Shown here piece by piece: positions 1 to 7,550 of a stretch of 8,175 bases of DNA. The notes under the pieces were generated by a model. The model was not told the DNA's origin. It worked only from the letters and a program-made list of their open reading frames with translations, and searched no databases. Where the stretch lies: positions 1 through 8,175 of the forward strand of contig JAEDOJ010000058.1 in assembly GCA_016302015.1 (NCBI GenBank). Reading direction: 5' to 3'. Positions within the stretch are counted from its first letter, which is position 1. Every line of letters starts with the position of its first letter. The position numbers were made by a program, and so were the translations under genes. This DNA is from Oscillospiraceae bacterium (GTDB taxonomy: Bacteria; Bacillota_A; Clostridia; Oscillospirales; Oscillospiraceae).

Positions 1-10
1 TTGTGGCGGT

Positions 11-87
11 TGGCACCCCCGGGAGGATTTGAACCTCTGACCCTTCGCTTAGGAGGCGAATGCTCTATCCAACTGAGCTACGGGGGC
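11..87 (-). tRNA. tRNA-Arg (anticodon CCU)
   Basis: On the minus strand this 77-nt stretch folds as a complete tRNA. The acceptor stem pairs GCCCCCG with CGGGGGT (first pair G-U), followed by discriminator G and a genome-encoded CCA at 13-11. The D-arm carries AGCTCAGTTGGATAGAGC. The anticodon stem TTCGC/GCGAA closes the loop CTCCTAA, which gives anticodon CCU, reading the arginine codon AGG. The T-loop has the usual GTTCAAATC. It lies downstream of and codirectional with the ftsH operon, about 144 nt after the small membrane ORF. I find no convincing separate promoter, so co-transcription is possible but not shown. Confidence 0.97.
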
Positions 88-141
88 AAATGGGTGGGTT
101 TTTGGAAATTAAAACTTTTTTGTATATTTTCCGCTTTTGCG

Positions 142-187
142 GATCGGTGGAAATGCCGCTGATTCGCTCTGCGGCATTTCCCCGATC
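142..187. repeat. Long inverted repeat / hairpin between the ftsH operon and the tRNA-Arg gene
   Basis: The arms 142-159 and 171-187 form 17 base pairs with a single bulged T at 148 and an 11-nt loop (160-170). It directly abuts a second small hairpin, CCGC-TTTT-GCGG at 131-142. Neither strand has a run of U immediately after the stem, so this is not a textbook intrinsic terminator. It could be a 3' stabilising or processing structure for the ftsH operon transcript, or a terminator of unusual type. The structure is seen directly; its role is inference. Confidence 0.6.
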
Positions 188-231
188 TTCTACGGTACAG
201 AGATTTATTTTACGGTAAAAACACCGTTTTG

Positions 232-408
232 TCAAGCGGTAAACTGCGGCGGCAAAACCAGAGAAAGCACAACAAAGGAAATTGCGGCAGCGGCGAAGCC
301 AAGGGCGGCGGCAGCAAAGGAAATCCGGGACAAAAGCCGGTCCACCTGCTTTGTCGTCCACACCTGCGGCCGTTTTTCCGCTTTTTTCTTAGGCTTCGCT
401 GCCTTCAT
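232..408 (-). CDS. Probable small single-pass membrane protein (58 aa) overlapping the 3' end of ftsH
   Basis: I do not recognise a family. From the ATG at 408 the product is 58 aa. Residues 2-24 are strongly basic (K-rich, starting [13 protein letters not shown]), followed by one hydrophobic, Ala/Phe/Val/Leu-rich segment at about 29-52 long enough to span the membrane, then a short polar tail. By the positive-inside rule the basic N-terminus would be cytoplasmic. The start overlaps the last 20 nt of ftsH in another frame, suggesting translational coupling. An in-frame TTG at 438 would give 68 aa and has a better ribosome binding site (GGAGGG 5 nt upstream), but its extra ten residues are simply the ftsH tail in another frame. 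The position immediately after ftsH suggests a partner or regulator of that membrane protease, which is inference only. A chance ORF in the variable ftsH tail and spacer cannot be excluded. Confidence 0.5.
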   Translation of the reverse strand: MKAAKPKKKAEKRPQVWTTKQVDRLLSRISFAAAALGFAAAAISFVVLSLVLPPQFTA

Positions 409-2281
409 CCCCGGCGTCTGCCTGCTCCACGGTATCAAAGAAGCCCTCCGCTTCCGGGATCGCTTCTCCCTTCATGCAGGCTTCAAACTGTCTGCGGCTC
501 ATGGTCTCATGCTCCAGCAGGAAGCCCGCGACCTCCTCCAGCTTGCCGTAGTTCTCCCGGAGGATGGCTTCACAGCGGGCAAAGGCTTCGTCGATCACAC
601 GCTTTTTCTCCGTGTCGATGATCCCGCCGGTCTGTTCGGAATAGGACTTGGTTCGCTCGTAGTCTCTGCCCACAAAAATCTCGCCGTCATCGTCATAGGA
701 GACCGCACCCAGAGCGTCGGACATCCCGTAGACCGCAATCATATCATGAGCGATCCTGGAGGCTCGCTTCAAATCACTGGACGCACCGGTGGAAATATCG
801 TCGAAGACGATCTTCTCCGCCACACGGCCGCCCAACAGCACCACGATTTCCTCCAGCATCTGCTTCCGGGTGTGGTGGAGGCGATCCTGATCCGGCAGAT
901 TCATGGTCAGACCCAGAGCATTGCCCCGGGGAACGATGGTGATCTGGTGAACCGGGTCCTGGGTGGGCAGGAAATAGGTGGCTACGGCATGACCCGCTTC
1001 ATGGAAGGCCGTGATCTTCAGGTCACGCTTCGTCTGAACCGCACTGCGCTTCTGGGGGCCCGCGATGACCTTCAGGATGGATTCCTCCAGCGCCTGCATA
1101 TTGATCACCGGGCAGTTATGTCGGGCGGAATACAATGCCGCTTCGTTCAGCAGGTTGGCAAGATCCGCACCCGTGAAGCCGGGGGTGGCTCTGGCGATCA
1201 CCTTCAGATCCACATCCTCTGCCAGCAGCTTATCTCTGGCGTGAACCCGAAGCACCGCTTCCCGACCCTTCACATCCGGGGCGTTCACATAGACCTGACG
1301 GTCAAAACGGCCGGGACGGAGCAGCGCCGGGTCCAGAATATCATGCCGGTTGGTGGCCGCCATGACGATCACGCCCTCGTTGCTGCCGAAGCCGTCCATC
1401 TCCACCAGAAGCTGGTTCAGGGTCTGCTCCCGCTCGTCATGTCCGCCGCCCAGACCCGCTCCACGGCGGCGGCCTACCGCATCGATTTCATCAATGAAAA
1501 TGATGGAGGGAGCGCCCTTCTTCGCCTGCTCAAACAGGTCTCGGACACGGCTGGCGCCCACGCCCACATACAGCTCCACAAAGTCTGAGCCGGAAATGGA
1601 CAGAAACTGCACATTGGCCTCCCCCGCCACAGCCTTGGCAAGGAGGGTTTTGCCGGTACCCGGAGGGCCTACCAGCAGGACGCCCTTGGGAATCCGGGCG
1701 CCGATGGCACGGTATTTCTGGGGATTGCGGAGGAAGTCCACGACCTCCTGCAGCTCCGCCTTCTCCTCGTCCGCTCCTGCCACATCGGCGAAGGTGACCT
1801 TCTTGTCCCCCGCGCCCACACGGATATTGGCCTTTCCGAACTTGACCGCACCGTTGCCGCCGCCGGCTCTTCCCATGAGGAAGTACAGGAAGGCAAACAT
1901 CAGCACCATCATCAGCACATAGGGTAGCAGCTCCAGATACCAGGGAGTGCCGGACAGGGGGACAAACTCAAAGTCCTTGATTATCCCCGCATCGTACTGC
2001 TTCTGGTAGAGCTCCGACAGATCCTCACGGAACATCTCCAGATCCGCCAGCTCATGCTTCACGGTGGTGACGCCCCGCTCCGGCTGATTCAGCTCCAGCG
2101 TCAGGACGCCCTCCTCCCAGACGAAGGCTTCCACCTTCTCCTCCAGAAAGAGCGACCGCACCTCAGAATAATCCACCTGAGGCGTCCGGTCAGCGCCAAA
2201 CACATTGATCAAAAAAATCATGGCAACAATCAGAACCACGATATAAATCAGGATATTCAGTTTTCCGGTCTGATTTCTCAA
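389..2281 (-). CDS. ftsH: ATP-dependent zinc metalloprotease FtsH
   Basis: This is the membrane-anchored AAA+ protease that extracts and degrades misfolded membrane proteins and selected short-lived cytosolic proteins. The 630-aa length is normal. Order: transmembrane helix at about 8-28, extracytoplasmic domain 30-115, second transmembrane helix about 117-136, AAA+ module with Walker A GPPGTGKT (205-212), pore loop YVG (238-240), Walker B IIFIDEID (260-267) and second region of homology with arginine fingers R322 and R325. The peptidase domain has the zinc motif HEAGH (427-431) and the third ligand Asp503 in TGASSDL. The C-terminus is a short acidic tail. The start is TTG at 2281: AAGGAG lies 7 nt upstream, inside the last codons of tilS, and the nearby ATG overlapping the tilS stop opens only a two-codon frame. 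One nucleotide separates it from tilS, so expression is almost surely coupled. Confidence 0.97.
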   Translation of the reverse strand: MRNQTGKLNILIYIVVLIVAMIFLINVFGADRTPQVDYSEVRSLFLEEKVEAFVWEEGVLTLELNQPERGVTTVKHELADLEMFREDLSELYQKQYDAGIIKDFEFVPLSGTPWYLELLPYVLMMVLMFAFLYFLMGRAGGGNGAVKFGKANIRVGAGDKKVTFADVAGADEEKAELQEVVDFLRNPQKYRAIGARIPKGVLLVGPPGTGKTLLAKAVAGEANVQFLSISGSDFVELYVGVGASRVRDLFEQAKKGAPSIIFIDEIDAVGRRRGAGLGGGHDEREQTLNQLLVEMDGFGSNEGVIVMAATNRHDILDPALLRPGRFDRQVYVNAPDVKGREAVLRVHARDKLLAEDVDLKVIARATPGFTGADLANLLNEAALYSARHNCPVINMQALEESILKVIAGPQKRSAVQTKRDLKITAFHEAGHAVATYFLPTQDPVHQITIVPRGNALGLTMNLPDQDRLHHTRKQMLEEIVVLLGGRVAEKIVFDDISTGASSDLKRASRIAHDMIAVYGMSDALGAVSYDDDGEIFVGRDYERTKSYSEQTGGIIDTEKKRVIDEAFARCEAILRENYGKLEEVAGFLLEHETMSRRQFEACMKGEAIPEAEGFFDTVEQADAGDEGSEA

Positions 2282-2282
2282 T

Positions 2283-3617
2283 TCATTGCTCCTTATTTTT
2301 TATATGAAATACCAGCGCAGACTCCCCCGGGGCGGCGCAGACATCCTGACCGGCGCCGATTCCGACGACTGCCAGCACCCGCTCTCCCCAGGCAAGCACC
2401 GCCATTTCCTTCCGCCTGTAGCGGGGAATTTTCAGGTCAATCATCAGCTTTTTTAAGGTTCTGCTGTGTCCGTTTCCCAGGCACAGCCTGTCGCCCTCCC
2501 TCCGGGGACGCAGGCAAAGCTGACCGTCGTCTATCTTATCACACTTCAAGGCAAAAAGAAACGGGGAATTTACAGTTTTTTCTAAAGTTTTTATGAATTC
2601 ACAGGTGATTTCCAGCCCCAATTCTCTGATTTGCGTCACGCCCGGCGTCTGAACCGGCGTTTCCGGAAAGGTCTTTTCCGGTTGGGCGCTTACCGTCAGC
2701 CTGTGATAGCATTTCCGGACAAGCAGCCCTCCGGGCAGAGAAAGCTGCGCCGATGGCGAGGGATTGGTCAGCAGGGCCTCCACCGCCGCAATATGAGCCA
2801 GGGAAACATCCTGAGGCAGATAGCTTCGCAAAATTTGCCGCAGGGCTCTGCGCCGCAGAACCGGGTGGGCATCCAGAAGGGGGCGGATCAGAAAGCCGTC
2901 TTCCTCCGGCTGAACACAGGCGGCAGCCTGTTCGTCCAGATATGCGTCCTCCTGACGAAGCAGCTCCGACTGCACCGTCAGTCTCCGGGCCAAATCCGGG
3001 GTCTCCTCCTTCAGCAGAGGCACGACCCTATGGCGCAGGCGGTTTCGCAGGCAGTTGTCCTCCGCATTGGTGGAATCCTCCCGCCAGGAAATGCCCGCTG
3101 CGGTCAATTCCTCCGTCAGCTCCCTTTTGGTCACGGACAGAAGCGGCCGGACGATTTTCCCCCGCTTTACGGGAATCCCGCACAGCCCCCGCAGGCCGCT
3201 GCCCCGCAGGAGGTGCAGCAGCACCGTTTCCGTATTATCCTCCGCCGTATGGGCGGTGGCGATTTTCTCCCCCGGCAGGGACAGGAGAAATTCATACCGC
3301 TTCTGCCGGGCGGCGTCCTCCAGAGACCGGCCGGTCTGGGCCGCATAGGCTCTTACGTCCCCCGCGCCGAAAAAGCAGGGAAGCTGCCGGGCTTCGCAAA
3401 ACTCCCGGACATAGGCCTCATCCCGGTCAGACTCCTCCCCCCGGAGCTGATGATTGAAGTGGGCTGCGCTGACGGTGATCCCAAGGCTTTCCTCCAGCGA
3501 CTTCAGGCACCACAGCAGCGCCATGGAATCCGCTCCCCCGGAAACGGCGCAGATCACCCGGTCTCCCGGCTCAAACAGCGCCTCCTTCCGGCACCACGCC
3601 AGAACCTCAGCCTTCAT
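2283..3617 (-). CDS. tilS: tRNA(Ile)-lysidine synthetase TilS
   Basis: TilS uses ATP and lysine to convert C34 of the CAU-anticodon isoleucine tRNA to lysidine, changing both its charging and its decoding from AUG to AUA. It is essential in most bacteria. The 444-aa protein has the N-terminal PP-loop ATPase with SGGADS (26-31), the HFNHQLRGEESDRDE region (53-67) and the TAHTAEDNTET segment (121-131) followed by LLRGSGLRGL, then the EDSTN...RNRLRH motif (180-196), a central helical domain, and the C-terminal TilS domain (about 369-421, including LKIPRYRRKE). The start is the second of two tandem ATGs (3620 and 3617). It has GGAG 5 nt upstream, while the first has only 2 nt. The start overlaps the end of dnaB by 11 nt (14 nt if the first ATG is used). 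The frame stays open well upstream, but that part is only dnaB read in another frame. No hpt gene follows, unlike in Bacillus. Confidence 0.95.
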   Translation of the reverse strand: MKAEVLAWCRKEALFEPGDRVICAVSGGADSMALLWCLKSLEESLGITVSAAHFNHQLRGEESDRDEAYVREFCEARQLPCFFGAGDVRAYAAQTGRSLEDAARQKRYEFLLSLPGEKIATAHTAEDNTETVLLHLLRGSGLRGLCGIPVKRGKIVRPLLSVTKRELTEELTAAGISWREDSTNAEDNCLRNRLRHRVVPLLKEETPDLARRLTVQSELLRQEDAYLDEQAAACVQPEEDGFLIRPLLDAHPVLRRRALRQILRSYLPQDVSLAHIAAVEALLTNPSPSAQLSLPGGLLVRKCYHRLTVSAQPEKTFPETPVQTPGVTQIRELGLEITCEFIKTLEKTVNSPFLFALKCDKIDDGQLCLRPRREGDRLCLGNGHSRTLKKLMIDLKIPRYRRKEMAVLAWGERVLAVVGIGAGQDVCAAPGESALVFHIKNKEQ

Positions 3618-4956
3618 CATGTCTCCATTCCCGGTCCGCAAAGGTGGTAAACTGGGGCAGCCACTGCAGCTCCACCGTGCCCGTCTCTCCGTGACGGTTC
3701 TTGGCGACGATGCATTCGGCAATGTTCTGCTTCTCCGAATCCTTATTATAATAGTCATCCCGGTAGATGAACATGACCTCGTCGGCGTCCTGCTCGATGG
3801 CGCCGGATTCACGCAGGTCGGACAGCATGGGCCGCTTATCCGTTCGGCTCTCGTTGGCACGGGACAACTGAGACAGGCACAGCACCGGTACATTCAGCTC
3901 CTTCGCCATGATCTTCAGCGACCGGGAGATATCCGACACCACCTGCTGGCGGTTTTCGCCGCTGTACTTCTGTCCGTTGCCCGTGGAGGTCATGAGCTGA
4001 AGATAGTCAATGACGATCAGCGCCAGATCGTCGATCCGGCGGCACTTGGCGTTCATCTCCGCAACGGTTACCGAGGGATTGTCATCCACCCGCAGGTCTG
4101 TTTTGGACAGAGCGGAGGAGGCAAGCCAGATCTTGCTCCACTCCTCATCCGTCAGGTTGCCCGTGGTCAGCTTGCGGTTATCCACAAAGCTCTCATTGGA
4201 GATCAGTCTGGTTACCAGCTCGGTTTTGGACATTTCCAGAGAGAAAAAGACCACGGTGCGCTTGGGATACTTCTTCGCCACGTTCAGGGCGATATTCAGC
4301 GCCATGGAGGTCTTGCCCATGCCGGGGCGGGCTGCCAGAAGCATCAGGTTGCCCTTGTTCAGGCCGCTGATGAATTTATCCAGATCCCGCAGGCCGGTGG
4401 AAATGCCGGAAATATCGCTCCCGGCCTCGCTCATCTCCGTCAGGTGGTCAAACACCTGCTGCAGCACCGTTCCTACGTGCTCCAGCGAGTCGCCGGTATT
4501 CCCTCTGCGCAGGGCAAAGATCTTCTTTTCCGCAGCCTCCAGCATATCCTGCGCCGTGCCCGCACCCTCGTAGACCGTATTGATGATCTCCGTGGCGGAC
4601 TCCGTCAGGCTCCGCAGCAGGGCCTTATCATGGACGATCTTCGCATAATGCACCACATTTGCCGCCGTAGGCGTGATCTCCATGAGCTGCATGATGTATT
4701 TCGTGGAGGTCTCCTCCTGAAATACCCCCCGCTCCTTCATCTTATCCAGCACCGTCACCGGGTCGATGACCTGGGAATAGCTGAACATCTCATAGATGGT
4801 CTCGAAGATTTCACGGTTGGTCTGCAGATAGAAATCGTCGCCGCGCACCAGCCCGATGACGTCATTGACGCACCGGCTGTCAATGAGGATGGAGCCTAAC
4901 ACAGACTGCTCCGCTTCCAATGAATGGGGCGCCTGCCGCCCCAGCAAATCCTCCAT
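3607..4956 (-). CDS. dnaB: Replicative DNA helicase DnaB (called DnaC in Bacillus subtilis)
   Basis: This is the hexameric 5'-3' helicase that unwinds DNA at the replication fork and recruits primase. Its 449 aa is the usual length. The N-terminal helical domain (about 8-110) begins PHSLEAEQSVLG and is joined by a linker to the RecA-like domain from about 180. That domain carries Walker A ARPGMGKTS (209-217), FFSLEM (237-242), Walker B LIVIDYLQLM (313-322), LSQLSR (361-366) and SDLRESGAIEQDAD (379-392). The NRHGETGTV segment (420-428) supplies the likely arginine finger. No intein interrupts the gene. The ATG start at 4956 is preceded by GGGAGG about 8 nt away. It lies 35 nt after rplI, the common Firmicutes order, and its last codons contain the ribosome binding site and start of tilS. 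Confidence 0.97.
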   Translation of the reverse strand: MEDLLGRQAPHSLEAEQSVLGSILIDSRCVNDVIGLVRGDDFYLQTNREIFETIYEMFSYSQVIDPVTVLDKMKERGVFQEETSTKYIMQLMEITPTAANVVHYAKIVHDKALLRSLTESATEIINTVYEGAGTAQDMLEAAEKKIFALRRGNTGDSLEHVGTVLQQVFDHLTEMSEAGSDISGISTGLRDLDKFISGLNKGNLMLLAARPGMGKTSMALNIALNVAKKYPKRTVVFFSLEMSKTELVTRLISNESFVDNRKLTTGNLTDEEWSKIWLASSALSKTDLRVDDNPSVTVAEMNAKCRRIDDLALIVIDYLQLMTSTGNGQKYSGENRQQVVSDISRSLKIMAKELNVPVLCLSQLSRANESRTDKRPMLSDLRESGAIEQDADEVMFIYRDDYYNKDSEKQNIAECIVAKNRHGETGTVELQWLPQFTTFADREWRHDEG

Positions 4957-4991
4957 GGATTTTCCCTCCCTTCCGGGGACTTCTCTTTCTC

Positions 4992-5438
4992 TTACTGCTC
5001 CTCGACCCGGAGCTTCAGGGCTGCGTTGATCTCATAGCCCAGCTTGACCTTGACGGTATACTCGCCCACGGTCTTGATCTGCTCGTCCAGAACGATCTTC
5101 CGCTTGTCGATCTCAATGCCCTCCTGCTTTTTGATGGCATCCGCAATCTCCTGGGTGGTGACAGAGCCGAACAGCCGTCCCGCTCCGCCGCCCTTGGCAC
5201 GGACGACGACCACCATATCCTTCATTTTGTTGGAAATGGCAAAGGCCTCTTCCCGCTCCTTCTGCTGCTTTTCCTGCTTGGCCTTGTCATTCATCCGCAT
5301 GGTATTGACATTGTCCGCCGTGGCTTCAATCGCCAGCTTCCGGGGCAGCATATAGTTTCTGGCATAGCCGTCGGACACCTCAATCATCTGTCCCCGCTTG
5401 CCCTTTCCCTTGATATCCTGCTGTAAGATCACCTTCAT
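4992..5438 (-). CDS. rplI: 50S ribosomal protein L9
   Basis: L9 binds 23S rRNA near the base of the L1 stalk and helps maintain reading frame and translational fidelity. The 148-aa length is typical. Residues 1-46 form the N-terminal RNA-binding domain with the family signature MKVILQQDIKGKGKRG followed by DGYARNYMLPRKLA. Residues about 45-75 are the long Lys/Glu/Gln-rich connecting helix. The C-terminal domain (about 76-148) includes RLFGSVT (88-94) and the GYEI segment. The ATG at 5438 has AAGGAGG about 7 nt upstream. It lies 12 nt after gdpP and 35 nt before dnaB, consistent with one mRNA. Confidence 0.98.
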   Translation of the reverse strand: MKVILQQDIKGKGKRGQMIEVSDGYARNYMLPRKLAIEATADNVNTMRMNDKAKQEKQQKEREEAFAISNKMKDMVVVVRAKGGGAGRLFGSVTTQEIADAIKKQEGIEIDKRKIVLDEQIKTVGEYTVKVKLGYEINAALKLRVEEQ

Positions 5439-5450
5439 GGTCTTTCCTCC

Positions 5451-7430
5451 TTATGTCTCATAAAATTTATCAATGGATCTCTTCAGATCCTCCAATGTTG
5501 TCTGTACGTTCTTATTCTTCACCTGCGCGCCGGCAGTGGCCGCATTACCTCCGCCCCCCAGCGGCTCCAGAATCACCTGCACGTTGGCCTCTCCGATGGA
5601 ACGGGCGGAGATCATCGTCCGATCCTCCTGGGGGAAGAGGACGAAGGACGCCTCAATCCCGGAAATATTCAGCAGCTCATCCGCCGCCTGAGCAGCCAGC
5701 GTCCGGTTTACCGTGTAATCCAGCGCCGCAATGGCGATCTTCTGGCGGTACAGTCTGGCAGTCTGAACAATCTTATACCGGGCTATGGTAGAGGACAGGT
5801 CGTTCTGGAACAGCTTCTTGACCAGAACCGTATCCGCACCGATCCTCCGCAGGAAGGCCGCGGCTTCAAAGGTACGGCTGGAGGTACGGACGCCGAAATT
5901 CTTGGTGTCCAGCACGATGCCCGCCAGCAGCGCCGCCGCTTCATTGACCTGAATATCCGAGGGCTCCACGGAATATTGCAGCAGCTCCGTCACCATCTCC
6001 GAGGCCGAGGAGGCAAAGGGCTCGTGGAGATTCAGCACCGGCTTTTCGATATAGTCCGCCGCCCGGCGGTGATGGTCGATGACCGCCACCCGGTTGATGG
6101 ATTCCAGCAGGGGCTTACATTCCACCTGCTCCGGACGGTTGGTATCCACCACAATCAGCAGGCTCTTGGCATCCGCCGCCAGCAGGGCGTCCTGCCCGCT
6201 GATGAAGCAATCCGCATACTCCGGCATTTCCCGCAAAAGGTCAATCAGGGCATTGGCGGCATTCATGTTCTTATCCACCACGATATAGACCTTTTTCCCC
6301 TTCTTCCGGCACAGACAGCAGATGCCCGCCGCCGCGCCCACGGCATCCAGATCCGCCATCTTATGCCCCATGACATAAATCTGGCCGGACTGCATAATCA
6401 GCTCCGACAGGGAGGAGGCCATCACCCGGGACTTGACCTTGGTACGCCGTTCCGTGGTCTTGTTCCTGCCGCCGAAGAAGGTGAAATCATACCGATCCTT
6501 GATCACCGTCTGGTCGCCGCCCCGGGACAGCGCCATTTCAATGGCAAGGGCCGCAAATTTATAGTCCTCCCGGAAGTCCACCCCGTCCTTGCCGATGCCG
6601 ATGGACACGGTAGCGGCGATGCCCGAGGGATTGGAGATCTCACGGATGGATTCCAGCAGAGAGAATTTTTCCTCCGCCATGGCCGCCAGCTCCTTGGCCT
6701 CCAGCAGCAGCAGGAAGCGGTTTCGCTCCAGCCGGCGGAGCATTCCGTTATACCGGTCCGCCCACTCGTTGACCTGCTCGTTGATTGCGGCATTCAGGTT
6801 GGATATGGCGGCGTCCGCCAGATTATTGGTCAGCTCGTCATAGTTGTCCACCAGAATGATGGTCACCATGGGCCGGGAACGGATATATTCGTCCCGCACC
6901 TGCAGCAGCTCCGTCATATCCTGCAGATAGATCATGGCCACCACCATGCCGCCGTTTTTCTCGTCCGCCGGAAGAACCGACCCGATCACCTTGAACCGCC
7001 GTCCCCGGTAATGCAGCTCCTTCGGATACTCCTTCTTGCCGGAGAGCAGCCAGTCCGTCTCAAATTCCGGGAAAATATCCGTGATCCGCTGGGTGTTCAT
7101 GGATTCCCGCACGGCGGTGAGATCCGAAAAGGCTTTATTATACCACGCCAGCTCGTTCTCGTGCAGGCGGATCAGCGCCACCGGAAAGGGAACCTCGCTC
7201 CCCGCCGCCTGCCGCATCATCTCGTTGGCCTGACAGACATATTCATTCAAGGCCCGGCGGCGGCGCACACTGCCCCACTGGTAGCAAAGGAACAAAATCA
7301 CCACCACCACCGTCTCACCTACGGCAAGGTAATACTGGTTCAGCACCAGCGCGGCGACGCAGAACAGGCTCATGACAATAAAATAGCCCGTCATCGTCGG
7401 CTGAAACAGCCGCCGCAGTTTTTTGTTCAC
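5451..7430 (-). CDS. gdpP: Cyclic-di-AMP phosphodiesterase GdpP (PAS / degenerate GGDEF / DHH-DHHA1)
   Basis: GdpP cleaves the essential second messenger c-di-AMP to pApA at the membrane, affecting potassium, osmotic and cell-wall homeostasis. From the GTG at 7430 the protein is 659 aa, the usual family length. It has two transmembrane segments (about 14-34 and 37-52), a PAS-like domain (about 80-178), a degenerate GGDEF domain (about 180-315) and a DHH phosphoesterase domain with GHKMADLDAVG (355-365), VVDTNRP (427-433) and DHHRRA (452-457). All expected metal-binding His/Asp positions are present. The DHHA1 domain ends with LGGGGNAATAGAQ (624-636), with Asn629 where the common motif has His. 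GTG is chosen because GGGGAGG lies about 7 nt upstream. An in-frame ATG at 7523 would add 31 residues that overlap the promoter-like sequence. It is the first gene of the operon and is divergent from the RNase J gene. Confidence 0.95.
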   Translation of the reverse strand: MNKKLRRLFQPTMTGYFIVMSLFCVAALVLNQYYLAVGETVVVVILFLCYQWGSVRRRRALNEYVCQANEMMRQAAGSEVPFPVALIRLHENELAWYNKAFSDLTAVRESMNTQRITDIFPEFETDWLLSGKKEYPKELHYRGRRFKVIGSVLPADEKNGGMVVAMIYLQDMTELLQVRDEYIRSRPMVTIILVDNYDELTNNLADAAISNLNAAINEQVNEWADRYNGMLRRLERNRFLLLLEAKELAAMAEEKFSLLESIREISNPSGIAATVSIGIGKDGVDFREDYKFAALAIEMALSRGGDQTVIKDRYDFTFFGGRNKTTERRTKVKSRVMASSLSELIMQSGQIYVMGHKMADLDAVGAAAGICCLCRKKGKKVYIVVDKNMNAANALIDLLREMPEYADCFISGQDALLAADAKSLLIVVDTNRPEQVECKPLLESINRVAVIDHHRRAADYIEKPVLNLHEPFASSASEMVTELLQYSVEPSDIQVNEAAALLAGIVLDTKNFGVRTSSRTFEAAAFLRRIGADTVLVKKLFQNDLSSTIARYKIVQTARLYRQKIAIAALDYTVNRTLAAQAADELLNISGIEASFVLFPQEDRTMISARSIGEANVQVILEPLGGGGNAATAGAQVKNKNVQTTLEDLKRSIDKFYET

Positions 7431-7502
7431 CGGAATCCCTCCCCTGTTTTCACGGCTGATCCGCCGTTTTTTATGAAGCTTCAGGGTCGTCCCCTGTTTT
7501 AA

Positions 7503-7531
7503 ATTATAATTAGTATCAATCATTATAGCAA
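7503..7531 (-). promoter_or_regulatory. Candidate sigma-A promoter for the gdpP-rplI-dnaB-tilS-ftsH operon
   Basis: On the minus strand a perfect -10 TATAAT (7508-7503) lies 17 nt downstream of TTGCTA (7531-7526), a 4/6 match to the -35 consensus. Transcription would begin near 7496, giving a leader of about 65 nt before the GTG start. A second TATAAT (7527-7522) has only a weak 3/6 -35 partner (TAGCAA, 7550-7545). The assignment rests on consensus alone. Confidence 0.55.
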
Positions 7532-7550
7532 ACTTTTCCCGGTTTTGCTA
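7526..7550. repeat. Inverted repeat TAGCAAA-N11-TTTGCTA at the gdpP promoter
   Basis: Perfect 7-bp arms at 7526-7532 and 7544-7550 flank an 11-nt spacer. The left arm contains the candidate -35 box of the gdpP operon and the right arm lies just upstream, so the dyad sits where a repressor or activator dimer could act. The symmetry is seen directly; the operator role is inference. Confidence 0.4.

Noticed and set aside
142..187. Classical Rho-independent terminator
   Set aside because: The stem is strong, but no U-tract follows on either strand, so it is listed only as an inverted repeat.
1562..1570. Tyr instead of Phe in the FtsH pore loop (YVG)
   Set aside because: An aromatic residue is what the pore loop needs, and Tyr is a conservative change I believe occurs in other FtsH proteins.
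137..1588. Plus-strand open frame of 483 codons opposite ftsH
   Set aside because: It is antisense to an ftsH with every catalytic motif, has no recognisable domain, and has a composition (many His/Gln/Arg) typical of mirror frames in GC-rich genes.
3618..3893. N-terminal extension of tilS upstream of the tandem ATGs
   Set aside because: The extra residues are dnaB read in another frame, and TilS homology begins right after the ATG pair that has its own GGAG.
3454..4899. Plus-strand open frame of 481 codons opposite tilS and dnaB
   Set aside because: It spans the antisense of two certain genes and has no family signature; it is a by-product of codon bias.
5976..7502. Plus-strand open frame of 508 codons opposite gdpP
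   Set aside because: It has the His/Gln/Gly-rich mirror composition and no recognisable motif, and gdpP on the minus strand is clear.
7431..7523. ATG start of gdpP at 7523, adding 31 residues
   Set aside because: It would place coding sequence across the -10 element, has no ribosome binding site, and exceeds the usual 659-aa length given by the GTG with GGGGAGG in front.
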